NCBI RefSeq assembly: GCF_007489285.1
Contig: NZ_VLIY01000001.1
Location: 186,001-250,000 of the forward strand
DNA length: 64,000 nucleotides
Reading direction: 5' to 3'
From: Skermania sp. ID1734
GTDB lineage: Bacteria; Actinomycetota; Actinomycetes; Mycobacteriales; Mycobacteriaceae
The notes beneath the pieces were generated by a model. It did not search any database, was not told the DNA's origin, and saw nothing but the letters and a program-made list of their open reading frames with translations. A program made the translations under genes and the position numbers. Shown piece after piece: positions 8,328-14,783 of this stretch; position 1 is the first letter of the stretch; each line of letters starts with the position of its first letter.

Positions 8328-9788
8328 GTGCCTGCCCAGCGAACAAAACACCCGACGGCCGTTCGTTCTGCAATCTATCTGCGCGTCAGCCTCGACCAAA
8401 CCGGTGAAGGACTGGCTGTCGAGCGGCAACGCGAGGACTGCGAGCGCATCGTCCGCGAACGCGGTTGGACCATCACCGAAACATACGTCGACAACAGTGT
8501 CAGCGCGTTCTCGAAAACGACCGCGCGGCCCGCGTACGAGCGGATGACGGCCGACTATCTCTCCGGCCGGTTCGATGCTCTTGTTTGCTGGGACCTGGAC
8601 CGATTGACCCGCCAACCGCGCCAACTCGAGGATTGGATTGACTACGCCGAGGAGCGCGGGCTGCGGTTGGTGACTGCGAATGGCGAGGCCGATCTGGGCA
8701 CCGATGGCGGGCGGATGTATGCCCGGATCAAGGCGGCGGTGGCGCGGGCCGAGGGCGAGCGTAAGGGCGCGCGGCAGTCTCGGGCGCAGCAACAGCGGGC
8801 GGCGATGGGCCGACCACCCCGAGGTATTCGCGCGACCGGGTACACGCTCGACGGCGAGGTAATCGCCGAGGAAGCCGAGGCGGTACGCGCGGTGTACGCG
8901 GCGTTTACGTCTGGTTCGTCGCTGAAGGCGATCGCGTCCGCTTTGTCGGGTGTCGAGCCAGTTCTGCGTACGGTCGGCGGTGTCCCTATGCAGCAGCAAG
9001 ACGTGCCAAAGTCGGTTCCGGTCCTGCCGACCCGCTCGGGACGGCCGTGGAATGCAACATCGGTGCACAGTTTGCTACGGAACCCGCGCTATGCGGGGTG
9101 GTCGATGCTTTCGGGCAAGATCGTCCGCGACGGTTCGGGAGAGCCTGTGCGCGGACAGTGGGAACCCCTTGTGGACGACGCCCTGTGGCTGGAGGTGCAG
9201 CGGAGGTTGGACGATCCCACGCGAAAGTCGAACCGCGTCGGGACAGAACGGAAACACCTTGGGTCCGGGCTCTTCGTCTGCGACGTCTGCGATGAGCGGG
9301 TTCGGTCGCACAACACCCGCTATCGGTGTGCTGGGCATGTCATGCGTGCCCGTGACCAGATCGACGGCCTGGTGCTGCGAATGGTTCACGGGCGGCTTTC
9401 GAAGCAAGATTTCCCGGAACACCTACCGGGACAGGCCGATGGCCGCGTCGAAGAGTTGCGCCAGCACGAGCAGAAGCACCGCGACCGAATAGCGCGCGCC
9501 CGCGCCGACTATGAAGACGAGTTGATCGAGGCAGACCTTTATCGCGGGATTCGTGACCGGGCTGAGGCTGCAATTGCGGCGCTTCAGAGTGAGCGCCTGG
9601 CGTTGACAGCGGGATCGGTGGCTGTGGTGGTGCTGGGCGCAGAGTCACCCGCTGAGGCGTTCGAGTCGGCGGGACTAGCGGTACAGCGCGCGGTTATCGA
9701 CGCGTTGGCGCAGGTCCGGTTGATGCCAGCTCCGCGAGGCCGGAAAGCGTTGGACCCAGAGACGGTGATCTTCAACTGGCGGGCGTAG
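8328..9788 (+). CDS. int: Large serine integrase of the element
   Basis: This 486-residue site-specific recombinase catalyses integration and excision through a 5'-phosphoserine link. The resolvase catalytic domain starts with YLRVSLDQTGEG (nucleophile Ser21) and continues through the CWDLDRLTRQPRQLED segment. Next comes the recombinase domain (IRATGYTL... and LLRNPRYAGW). A zinc ribbon follows at CDVCDERVRSHNTRYRC, and then a long coiled coil (VEELRQHEQKHRDRIARAR) that controls directionality in this family. It lies beside the left att core and reads inward. A GTG start at 8328 follows a leaderless-type promoter. The last 114 bases are overlapped antisense by the 129-aa gene. Confidence 0.95.
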   Translation: MPAQRTKHPTAVRSAIYLRVSLDQTGEGLAVERQREDCERIVRERGWTITETYVDNSVSAFSKTTARPAYERMTADYLSGRFDALVCWDLDRLTRQPRQLEDWIDYAEERGLRLVTANGEADLGTDGGRMYARIKAAVARAEGERKGARQSRAQQQRAAMGRPPRGIRATGYTLDGEVIAEEAEAVRAVYAAFTSGSSLKAIASALSGVEPVLRTVGGVPMQQQDVPKSVPVLPTRSGRPWNATSVHSLLRNPRYAGWSMLSGKIVRDGSGEPVRGQWEPLVDDALWLEVQRRLDDPTRKSNRVGTERKHLGSGLFVCDVCDERVRSHNTRYRCAGHVMRARDQIDGLVLRMVHGRLSKQDFPEHLPGQADGRVEELRQHEQKHRDRIARARADYEDELIEADLYRGIRDRAEAAIAALQSERLALTAGSVAVVVLGAESPAEAFESAGLAVQRAVIDALAQVRLMPAPRGRKALDPETVIFNWRA

Positions 9789-10064
9789 TAGGCGCGTCGC
9801 CGCGCAAAGCCGAACCAACGCTTCCAAATCGTGCGCGGTCACCGCGTCGAGGAGTGCGCGTAGGTCGTCCGCCGACGCGGTGATCACCTCGCCGCCGCTT
9901 CGGGCGACGGTCTCGACCTCAACAACGACGTTCCCCTCGTCGTCCAGGTGGGCGAGCACTGCTCCGCCACCGGTGGTGAGGAGCTCCCACACGGCTGGGC
10001 CGCCGTCTTCATTGGCGTCAAGGATCTGGGTGATGTGGGTGGATTCGTTTGCTGCGGCGTGCAT
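9675..10064 (-). CDS. Element protein of 129 aa, convergent overlap with integrase
   Basis: GAGGGAG precedes ATG 10064, and a good promoter lies at 10102-10129, so expression looks real. Residues 1-90 are acidic with a likely alpha/beta fold (HITQILDANEDGGPAVWELL, then GNVVVEVETVA). The last ~38 residues are basic and are encoded antisense to the 3' end of the integrase gene. I recognise no family. Its own promoter, its place next to the integrase and a nearby palindrome make it a candidate regulator or recombination directionality factor, but that is only inference. The basic tail could also mean that the original stop was lost. Confidence 0.65.
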   Translation of the reverse strand: MHAAANESTHITQILDANEDGGPAVWELLTTGGGAVLAHLDDEGNVVVEVETVARSGGEVITASADDLRALLDAVTAHDLEALVRLCAATRLLRPPVEDHRLWVQRFPASRSWHQPDLRQRVDNRALYR

Positions 10065-10101
10065 TTCGCTCCCTCAGTAGGCGACGGTACCGCGCAACCA
10101 T

Positions 10102-10129
10102 AACCTACGTTCCGAGGCTCGGCTACCAA
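10102..10129 (-). promoter_or_regulatory. Promoter for the 129-aa element gene
   Basis: On the - strand, TTGGTA (10129-10124) and TAGGTT (10107-10102) are separated by 16 bases, a near-consensus sigma-A layout. The predicted start lies about 30 bases upstream of ATG 10064. Confidence 0.5.
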
Positions 10130-10154
10130 TCCATTTGCGCAGCTTAGCTTTTCG

Positions 10155-10167
10155 CGTAGTTACTACG
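10155..10167. repeat. Short palindrome, possible operator upstream of the 129-aa gene
   Basis: CGTAGT-T-ACTACG is a perfect 6+1+6 inverted repeat about 26 bp upstream of the -35 hexamer at 10124-10129. The 9-base string TCGCGTAGT at its left edge also occurs at 8309-8317, in the integrase promoter, so one regulator might bind both. Function is inferred. Confidence 0.35.
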
Positions 10168-10275
10168 TTTCCGGGCGAGGAAGGCGATGAGTTTCTTGCA
10201 GCCCTCACTCCGGGTTGGGGGTGACGTGTTCGGGGGTTCATGCGTTCGAGGCCGACTCGGGGAGCGGCGTGTGCG

Positions 10276-10749
10276 TCACGCCGCGGCGTCGGGCTTGATC
10301 CTCCCCAGGCGCATCGCGTTCTTCTGGTCCAGGCGCTTCTTCCGCTCGGCGTCGCGGCGGGCGGACTCGGCAACCCCTGCCCGCCACCAAGACGAGTATG
10401 GCCCGCTGGCCTCCATCGCCGCGTGGTGTTCGGCAGCGTGCTGGTTCCGGGCGGCGCTGACGGCTGCGATCGCCTCGGCGTTGGGTGCATGGTCGATCCG
10501 GCGGAGCTCACGCAATTGATCGACGGTCAACCCGTTGATGCGCTCCCTGTCGTTCGCGGCTTCGGCGGCGATGCGTTGGGCCTCGGCACGGCGACCGAGG
10601 ACGCTCCCCGCCTGCCGGCGTTCGCGGAGGGCGTTGATTTCGGCGACGGCTTCCGCCCGCTGGGCACGTTGTTGCTCGGCGGCCTGTTCCTCGGCTTGGA
10701 GCCTGGCCTGCTCGGCCTCGAACCATTCGCTCATCTTGTTGCTGTTCAT
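10276..10749 (-). CDS. Element coiled-coil protein, 157 aa
   Basis: AGGACG lies 4 bases before ATG 10749. The product is rich in Ala, Glu, Arg and Gln with a long coiled coil at residues ~8-75 (FEAEQARLQAEEQAAEQQRA onward). A second charged helix follows, and the tail is basic (ARRDAERKKRLDQKNAMRLG). No catalytic motif or membrane segment is visible. It follows the endonuclease VII gene by 15 bp in the leftward operon. Function unknown; scaffold-like or DNA-associated roles are possible. Confidence 0.7.
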   Translation of the reverse strand: MNSNKMSEWFEAEQARLQAEEQAAEQQRAQRAEAVAEINALRERRQAGSVLGRRAEAQRIAAEAANDRERINGLTVDQLRELRRIDHAPNAEAIAAVSAARNQHAAEHHAAMEASGPYSSWWRAGVAESARRDAERKKRLDQKNAMRLGRIKPDAAA

Positions 10750-10764
10750 TGATCGTCCTATCTG

Positions 10765-11178
10765 TTATGCCGCAAGCGGTTTCGCGTGCGGGTTGTGGTG
10801 TAGCCGCCGTGCCGGCGGGTTGGTCACGTACAGGATTGCTGCTGGTCGGTTTTCGCGCACCCATTGCGCAAGCGCGGAATTGCATGGCCTGCACAACAGG
10901 CCGCGCACCTGCCCGGTTCGGTGGCAGTGGTCGACCGAGAGCCGGCGGGTAGTTCCGTTGGCGCGGCGGCAGATTGCGCAAGAGCCGCCCTGTATGCGCC
11001 ATAGAGCGACAAAGTCGGCTGGGGCGAGGTTGTATACGCGGAGAACATGATTCGCGTGTTTCTGGGCCGAGATGGCCATCTGCCGCTGGTGGTGGTGTTC
11101 GCCGCAGCGCGGACCGGGATGTGGTGCCGGCAGCGGGATCAGCGCCGGTTCGCAATCCCGGCAGGTGCGTTCACGCAT
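10765..11178 (-). CDS. Recombination endonuclease VII-like HNH nuclease
   Basis: This 137-residue protein has the endonuclease VII fold found in many actinophages. The features are a CxxC pair (CAIC) near residue 70, the core LSVDHCHRTGQVRGLLCRPC with the DHCH catalytic/zinc site, a second CxxC (CRPC), and the following N of the HNH motif. Phage T4 endonuclease VII cuts branched DNA such as Holliday junctions. Here it may resolve replication or recombination intermediates of the element. Its ATG at 11178 lies inside the end of the preceding 58-aa gene (8-base overlap), so translation is coupled. Confidence 0.85.
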   Translation of the reverse strand: MRERTCRDCEPALIPLPAPHPGPRCGEHHHQRQMAISAQKHANHVLRVYNLAPADFVALWRIQGGSCAICRRANGTTRRLSVDHCHRTGQVRGLLCRPCNSALAQWVRENRPAAILYVTNPPARRLHHNPHAKPLAA

Positions 11179-11347
11179 CGGTGCCTGCTTCGATTGCGTC
11201 GATGAGGGCGTTGGCCAGCTTCACCGCGGCGGCGTCGGTAAGCACAATCCGGGCGTCGCGCACGATGATCAGAACACCTGCCCCGGTGCGACGAACCTCG
11301 GGGTGAGCGCGGACATCGAACTTGATGCGGGTGCGCTGGTCGCTCAC
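11171..11347 (-). CDS. Element small protein, 58 aa, coupled between rep-like and endonuclease genes
   Basis: The GTG start at 11347 overlaps the stop of the replication-initiator-like gene (GTGA, 4 bases), and its own stop overlaps the next start by 8 bases. This tight packing supports a real gene. The sequence reads MSDQRTRIKFDVRAHPEVRR at the start, then a hydrophobic strand (GAGVLIIVRDARIVL) and an amphipathic helix (AAAVKLANALIDAIEAG). It could be a small alpha/beta DNA-binding or accessory subunit. I recognise no family. Confidence 0.65.
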   Translation of the reverse strand: MSDQRTRIKFDVRAHPEVRRTGAGVLIIVRDARIVLTDAAAVKLANALIDAIEAGTDA

Positions 11348-12516
11348 GCCGCGGCTACCTCGGTCGACTTGCTCAGGTCATCCAGCACTTCGAGGAAGTG
11401 TTCGGTGAGCGACTGGCTGTTGTCCCCTTCTCCGAACCTCCATTTTCCGAGGTGTGCCTGGCCAAAACGCTGCGTTATCAGAGTGCGGAACGTGGCGGCG
11501 TGCGTGGCGACCCATTCCGGCGACTCGGCGCGGAGCGCGTTGCGGAACTCGTCGACGAGCACGATCATTTCGTCTAATGAAACCGTAGGCTCGGTTGGCT
11601 GCAACGCCTTGAAGGTGCGCGTATACACGTAGTGGCGCTCGGAGTCGAGGATCGCCTGGACTTGCGCCGTGCCCGACTGTTTCGCACGCTTGGAGGAACG
11701 GGGCTTCCTAGCGGTGTTGAGGGGTTCACCCCTCCGCATTTTCATCACGGCGTTGTAGAAGCGATGAATCCCGGCGCGGCTGATCTCACCGTCATCACCG
11801 AAAATAAAGTTGTCGTACATTGCGTCCTCGTCGTAGTCGAGGACCCCGAGAACCCGGTACAGGAACTCGTACACACGGGACTCGTCGTTGGTGTCGAGGT
11901 CGTCGGGAATCTTGAGCTTCGGCGTCTTCGTCGCATCATCGGCCGAAGGGCGAGGCCGCGGCGGAGCAGCCGAATGAAGTTCGGAATCTGGGTTTGGTTC
12001 TTGTGGGTCAAGTTCGGTGGGTCTAGTTACACCCCCATCCGGCGGGGTACCCGTCCCCGCGATATCGGGGGTACCCGTACCCGCAACATCGGGGGTACCT
12101 CCATTGACTGCCGCGTACCTGTGGACGGTGTACAGGTTTTGGTACCGGATTCGGTGCTGGCTGGTTTCGACGTCGGACACGTCGAGGCCGTGCCGCTTGC
12201 CTTCGGCGGTCTCCCACCTCTGCTGCTTCACCAACAACCCCGCTTCGATCAGCTCATCGAGGTAGGTGCCGATGGAAGTGTCGGATTTGAGGCCCATCCC
12301 CCGGCGGAGGGTGTCCCACGACGGAAAGCACTGCCGCGTTTCGTTGTCGATGTGGCGAGAGAGCACTACGAACAGCCGGAACGCGCCATGGCTGAGGCGG
12401 AGCTCCGCCTGCTCTGCCTCCTTGTTTCCGACCCGTTTGAGTTGTTCCAGTAGTCGGTTGTCGATCCTGGTGTGGGGCGCGTCTGACTTTCCGGCCGTGC
12501 CGGTTTCGGATACCAT
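11344..12516 (-). CDS. Replication-initiator-like winged-helix protein
   Basis: This 390-residue protein has an N-terminal winged-helix domain (residues ~20-115). AFRLFVVLSRHIDNETRQCF and SWDTLRRGMGLKSDTSIGTY match the phage and plasmid replication-initiator HTH pattern. A proline/glycine linker follows with repeats GTPDVAGT and GTPDIAGT. After that comes an acidic helical C-terminal region like those that contact a helicase loader. The probable role is to recognise an origin and start replication of the excised element. The linker DNA carries 24-bp direct repeats with GGGTAC at the same phase. ATG 12516 is the chosen start. Function is inferred from domain layout and operon position. Confidence 0.7.
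   Translation of the reverse strand: MVSETGTAGKSDAPHTRIDNRLLEQLKRVGNKEAEQAELRLSHGAFRLFVVLSRHIDNETRQCFPSWDTLRRGMGLKSDTSIGTYLDELIEAGLLVKQQRWETAEGKRHGLDVSDVETSQHRIRYQNLYTVHRYAAVNGGTPDVAGTGTPDIAGTGTPPDGGVTRPTELDPQEPNPDSELHSAAPPRPRPSADDATKTPKLKIPDDLDTNDESRVYEFLYRVLGVLDYDEDAMYDNFIFGDDGEISRAGIHRFYNAVMKMRRGEPLNTARKPRSSKRAKQSGTAQVQAILDSERHYVYTRTFKALQPTEPTVSLDEMIVLVDEFRNALRAESPEWVATHAATFRTLITQRFGQAHLGKWRFGEGDNSQSLTEHFLEVLDDLSKSTEVAAA
12045..12098. repeat. 24-bp direct repeats with GGGTAC palindromic starts inside the rep-like gene
   Basis: Two full 24-bp units (12045-12068 and 12069-12092) each begin GGGTACCCGT, and a third start is at 12093-12098 (GGGTAC). Units differ at about four positions. They encode the linker repeats of the rep-like protein. 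Direct repeats inside or beside a rep gene can act as iterons, so this is a possible origin; they could equally be simple coding repeats. Confidence 0.5.
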
Positions 12517-12582
12517 CTGGGTACCTTTCCAGGGTTGTGGGTGGCCGGGTGCATGTGGCGCAGCCGGCCATCGTTTTTTGGT

Positions 12583-12876
12583 CTAGGGACGCACCACGCG
12601 GTACTCCACGCGGTCTTCTGTGGGCAGCGGCAAAACCCATCCCGCAGCGATCAACTCGTCCACCAGCCGCCATAACTGCTGTCGGTCGTAGCCGGTCATT
12701 GCCTCCAATTCGTCAAAGTCGGGGAAACTGCCGGTATCAAGCACCCCCAGTCCGGCCTGCCAGAGAACTCCGGATTGTTCCGGGGTAAGTCGGGTGTCGG
12801 CGTCCACCGCTGCCTCGAACTGTTCGATGCGGGCGTTGTGCTCACGGTCGGTGGCGGCGCGGGCTAGGAGTTGCAT
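12583..12876 (-). CDS. Element protein of 97 aa, probable helix-turn-helix
   Basis: GAGGGAAC lies upstream of ATG 12876. The C-terminal half (FPDFDELEAMTGYDRQQLWR, then LVDELIAAGWVLPL) reads as a winged helix with a recognition helix followed by a beta hairpin ending VEYRVV. The N-terminal half is helical. It precedes the rep-like gene by 66 bp in the leftward operon and may be a regulator. No named family is recognised. Confidence 0.6.
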   Translation of the reverse strand: MQLLARAATDREHNARIEQFEAAVDADTRLTPEQSGVLWQAGLGVLDTGSFPDFDELEAMTGYDRQQLWRLVDELIAAGWVLPLPTEDRVEYRVVRP

Positions 12877-12901
12877 GGCGGGTTCCCTCGGTCAGATGGG
12901 T

Positions 12902-13225
12902 CTAGTGGGCTGGGCAGGGCTGGTTGCGGTGGCATGTCGGGCAGCGACTTGGGTCGTCATCACGAAACGCGCACAACACCGTCCGCGCCGTTCCGCGGCT
13001 CGTTGGTGCGAGGTGCTGTATGCAGCGCTCCCCCATCGACCTCGGCGGCAGTCCCGGCGAATCCCACGGTGCGACGGGGAAACAGGCCTGCGTCCAGTTG
13101 GAGACCCTTCGCCCGCAGCCACAACCGCATACGGCCGGTAAGAAGGCTGGCTGATTGCCTCCGCTGGTCGGTTTCGTGGCTGGGGTGGTGTGATTGGTTG
13201 AGCGCGCGCAGGTTTCGGCGTTCAC
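12902..13225 (-). CDS. Element cysteine-rich small protein, 107 aa
   Basis: The GTG start at 13225 overlaps the stop of the preceding gene (GTGA), indicating coupling. The protein has the clusters CGCGCGRRV (residues ~33-41) and CPTCHRNQPCPAH at the C-terminus, plus single Cys and His residues between them, consistent with one or two zinc-binding knuckles. Short zinc-ribbon proteins of this type are common in actinophages and usually bind nucleic acid. The specific role is unknown. Confidence 0.6.
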   Translation of the reverse strand: MNAETCARSTNHTTPATKPTSGGNQPAFLPAVCGCGCGRRVSNWTQACFPVAPWDSPGLPPRSMGERCIQHLAPTSRGTARTVLCAFRDDDPSRCPTCHRNQPCPAH

Positions 13226-13512
13226 GCGGCGCTTGGTGTAGAAGCTGCGACGGGCCGTGCCGGTGACGCCAGCAGGCCCACTACCCGATCAATCTGTTCG
13301 GGTGACAGTGGGGGTGCAGACGCCAGTACTTTCTCGACGTGGGCGAGAATTCTCGCTTCTGCCAGTAATACTTTGGCCTGGTTGATTTCGCCGGCTGGTG
13401 CGCTGTTACGCAGCCGAGACGACAACACCCCGGCCGCAGCGTCACGCCTCAGCTCAAAGTCGGACTTGTTGCGGGACAACGTGAACCCTTCATGCCTGTG
13501 CGCAAGCGCCAC
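13222..13512 (-). CDS. First gene of the leftward element operon, small helical protein
   Basis: The frame from GTG 13512 gives 96 residues. TTG 13479 gives 85 and has a better site (AAGGG, 7 bases upstream), so the start is uncertain. The product is helical and mixed-charge (SDFELRRDAAAGVLSSRLRN, GEINQAKVLLAEARILAHVE) with an Ala/Pro tail. It has no recognised domain. It is the first gene after the control region at 13604-13672, and its stop overlaps the start of the cysteine-rich gene. Confidence 0.55.
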   Translation of the reverse strand: MALAHRHEGFTLSRNKSDFELRRDAAAGVLSSRLRNSAPAGEINQAKVLLAEARILAHVEKVLASAPPLSPEQIDRVVGLLASPARPVAASTPSAA

Positions 13513-13603
13513 GGTGACGCGTGCGTGGCCGCGGGCATCGGGCCAGCGACCTCACCAGGTGGGTTCCTTTTCGCGGTGGTTGTTCGGCGTGGCGGCCATC
13601 TGA

Positions 13604-13672
13604 GGTTGCGCACTGTCTAGCAGTTGGCGGGTTTCTCCGTGCGCAACCAACGGCCGCCGCCGTTGAACTATA
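13604..13672 (-). promoter_or_regulatory. Leftward promoter and hairpin leader of the element operon
   Basis: On the - strand a -10 TATAGT lies at 13672-13667, with TTGCGC 19 bases upstream as a possible -35. The predicted start falls in a 7-bp hairpin (CAACGGC/GCCGTTG, arms 13648-13654 and 13659-13665). Immediately downstream is a second perfect 9-bp inverted repeat (GGTTGCGCA at 13604-13612, complement at 13640-13648). The leader before the first gene is about 150 bases. Two consecutive 5' hairpins suggest attenuation, antisense or protein-binding control. Confidence 0.5.
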
Positions 13673-13699
13673 CCTGATGACACCTATTGCCGCGCAACA

Positions 13700-13712
13700 C
13701 ATACCGCGTATG
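13700..13712. repeat. Palindromic operator candidate between divergent element promoters
   Basis: CATAC-CGC-GTATG is a 5+3+5 inverted repeat placed between the leftward -10 (13667-13672) and the rightward gene at 13792, close to the leftward -35 region. The position suits a repressor site. No dedicated phage-type repressor gene was recognised in the element. Confidence 0.4.
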
Positions 13713-13791
13713 CATAACGGTAGTAACCTCCGTAAGTAGCAGGGTGAAACCCCGTCTCGAGGTTTTGCGCTGGCGATTAGACTTGGGCGGC

Positions 13792-13968
13792 ATGGAGCAG
13801 GCCACCCCGGACACCGTCACCGCGGCCGCTGCCGACAGCATCGCCGCAGTCGTCGCACGCGTTCGAAGCAAGGAGCTCACCGCTGACGAAGCTGGGGTGC
13901 TCGATTACCTGATCGGCGCCGAGGCAGGGTTGCGTGTGGCTTCCGAACACTGCCGCGCCGCTCGCTAG
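13792..13968 (+). CDS. Element small protein, 58 aa, divergent to the operon
   Basis: ATG 13792 is preceded by TAGACT (13778-13783) with 8 bases between, fitting a leaderless promoter. The product is one Ala-rich helix pair (TAAAADSIAAVVARVRSKEL, then TADEAGVLDYLIGAEAGL). It is too short for a full DNA-binding domain that I can name. It could be a small regulator or dimerisation protein for the recombinase gene 80 bp downstream. Function unknown. Confidence 0.5.
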   Translation: MEQATPDTVTAAAADSIAAVVARVRSKELTADEAGVLDYLIGAEAGLRVASEHCRAAR

Positions 13969-14012
13969 AACTGCCCCAACCCAGTTTGATCCGGGCCGGG
14001 TTTCGGCAAACG

Positions 14013-14040
14013 CTTAAAATTGACTACTAAAAGTTTTAAG
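14013..14040. promoter_or_regulatory. 28-bp res-like site in front of the second recombinase
   Basis: CTTAAAA at 14013-14019 and its exact complement TTTTAAG at 14034-14040 bound a 28-bp segment, the usual length of a resolvase crossover site. The inner halves also partly match. It is much more AT-rich than its surroundings and overlaps the ribosome-binding position of the recombinase gene (ATG 14049), so binding could also repress expression. Confidence 0.5.
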
Positions 14041-14048
14041 GTAGCCGT

Positions 14049-14756
14049 ATGAGCCGCCGCCCCAAGAGCAAGAAGTCCGACACTGCCGCCCCCGCGGGCA
14101 CCGTCGTCGCCTACGTTCGGTGCTCGACCGCCGAGCAGGTTGTGAGCGGATTGGGACTGGAGGCGCAACGCGCCACCATCCAGGCGTACGCCGAACGTAA
14201 GGGGTTGACGATAGTGGAGGAGTTCGCCGACCCCGGAATATCAGGCAAGTCACTGGAGAACCGCCCAGGTGCCCTCGCCGCCATCGAGGCGGTGCGAAGC
14301 GGGAAGGCCCGCGGGTTGATCGTGGCGCGCCTGGACCGGCTCAGCCGGTCGGTGCCGGACGCAGGCCGGTTGATCGAGCAATTTCGCAGCGAAGGCATCG
14401 AATTGAAGTTCTGCGATCTGGATATCGACACCGCGACCCCGGCGGGCGAGATGGCGGCGAACGTGATGGTGGCCGCCGCACAGTACGAGAGACGCATCAT
14501 CGGTGACCGGATCAGCGCCGCCCTGCAGGCCAAGAAGGCGCGCAATGAGCCGCTTGGCGCGAGGCCGAAGCTGGACCGGGCGATAACCAGGCGGATCGTC
14601 GCTGAGCGAGAAAGCGGCGAGTCGTGGCAGGCCATCGCCAACCGCCTCATGGCGGACCGCATCCTGACACCGCGCGGCAAGGCGATGTGGTACCCGGCGA
14701 GCGTGGCGGCGATTTACAACTCCGACAACGCCGCCGACCTTCGCACTTCGGTCTGA
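14049..14756 (+). CDS. Resolvase/invertase-type serine recombinase
   Basis: This 235-residue protein has a basic N-terminal extension, then the resolvase domain: YVRCSTAEQVVSGLGLEAQR (nucleophile Ser26), GISGKSLENRPGALAAIEAV, and ARLDRLSRSVPDAGRLI. After the E helix (AANVMVAAAQYERRIIGDRI) is a short HTH-type region (WQAIANRLMADRILTPRGK, then MWYPASVAAI) like the start of a large-recombinase domain but truncated. It may resolve multimers of the circular element or invert or delete DNA at the adjacent 28-bp site. It ends 58 bp before the right att core. Confidence 0.92.
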   Translation: MSRRPKSKKSDTAAPAGTVVAYVRCSTAEQVVSGLGLEAQRATIQAYAERKGLTIVEEFADPGISGKSLENRPGALAAIEAVRSGKARGLIVARLDRLSRSVPDAGRLIEQFRSEGIELKFCDLDIDTATPAGEMAANVMVAAAQYERRIIGDRISAALQAKKARNEPLGARPKLDRAITRRIVAERESGESWQAIANRLMADRILTPRGKAMWYPASVAAIYNSDNAADLRTSV

Positions 14757-14783
14757 GAAGATCAGGCGGAGTTCGCGCGGTTG

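Noticed and set aside
8274-9068. A 264-codon - strand frame ending in EFRFNVSK
   Set aside because: Most of it is antisense to the serine integrase. Only the last nine codons are meaningful, as the displaced ychF end.
12045-12098. Regular direct repeats considered as a CRISPR array
   Set aside because: Units are contiguous without spacers, lie inside a coding frame and have no cas genes nearby.
13668-13880. A 70-codon - strand frame in the element control region
   Set aside because: It covers the predicted leftward promoter and the palindrome and is antisense to the 58-aa gene; no ribosome-binding site precedes it.
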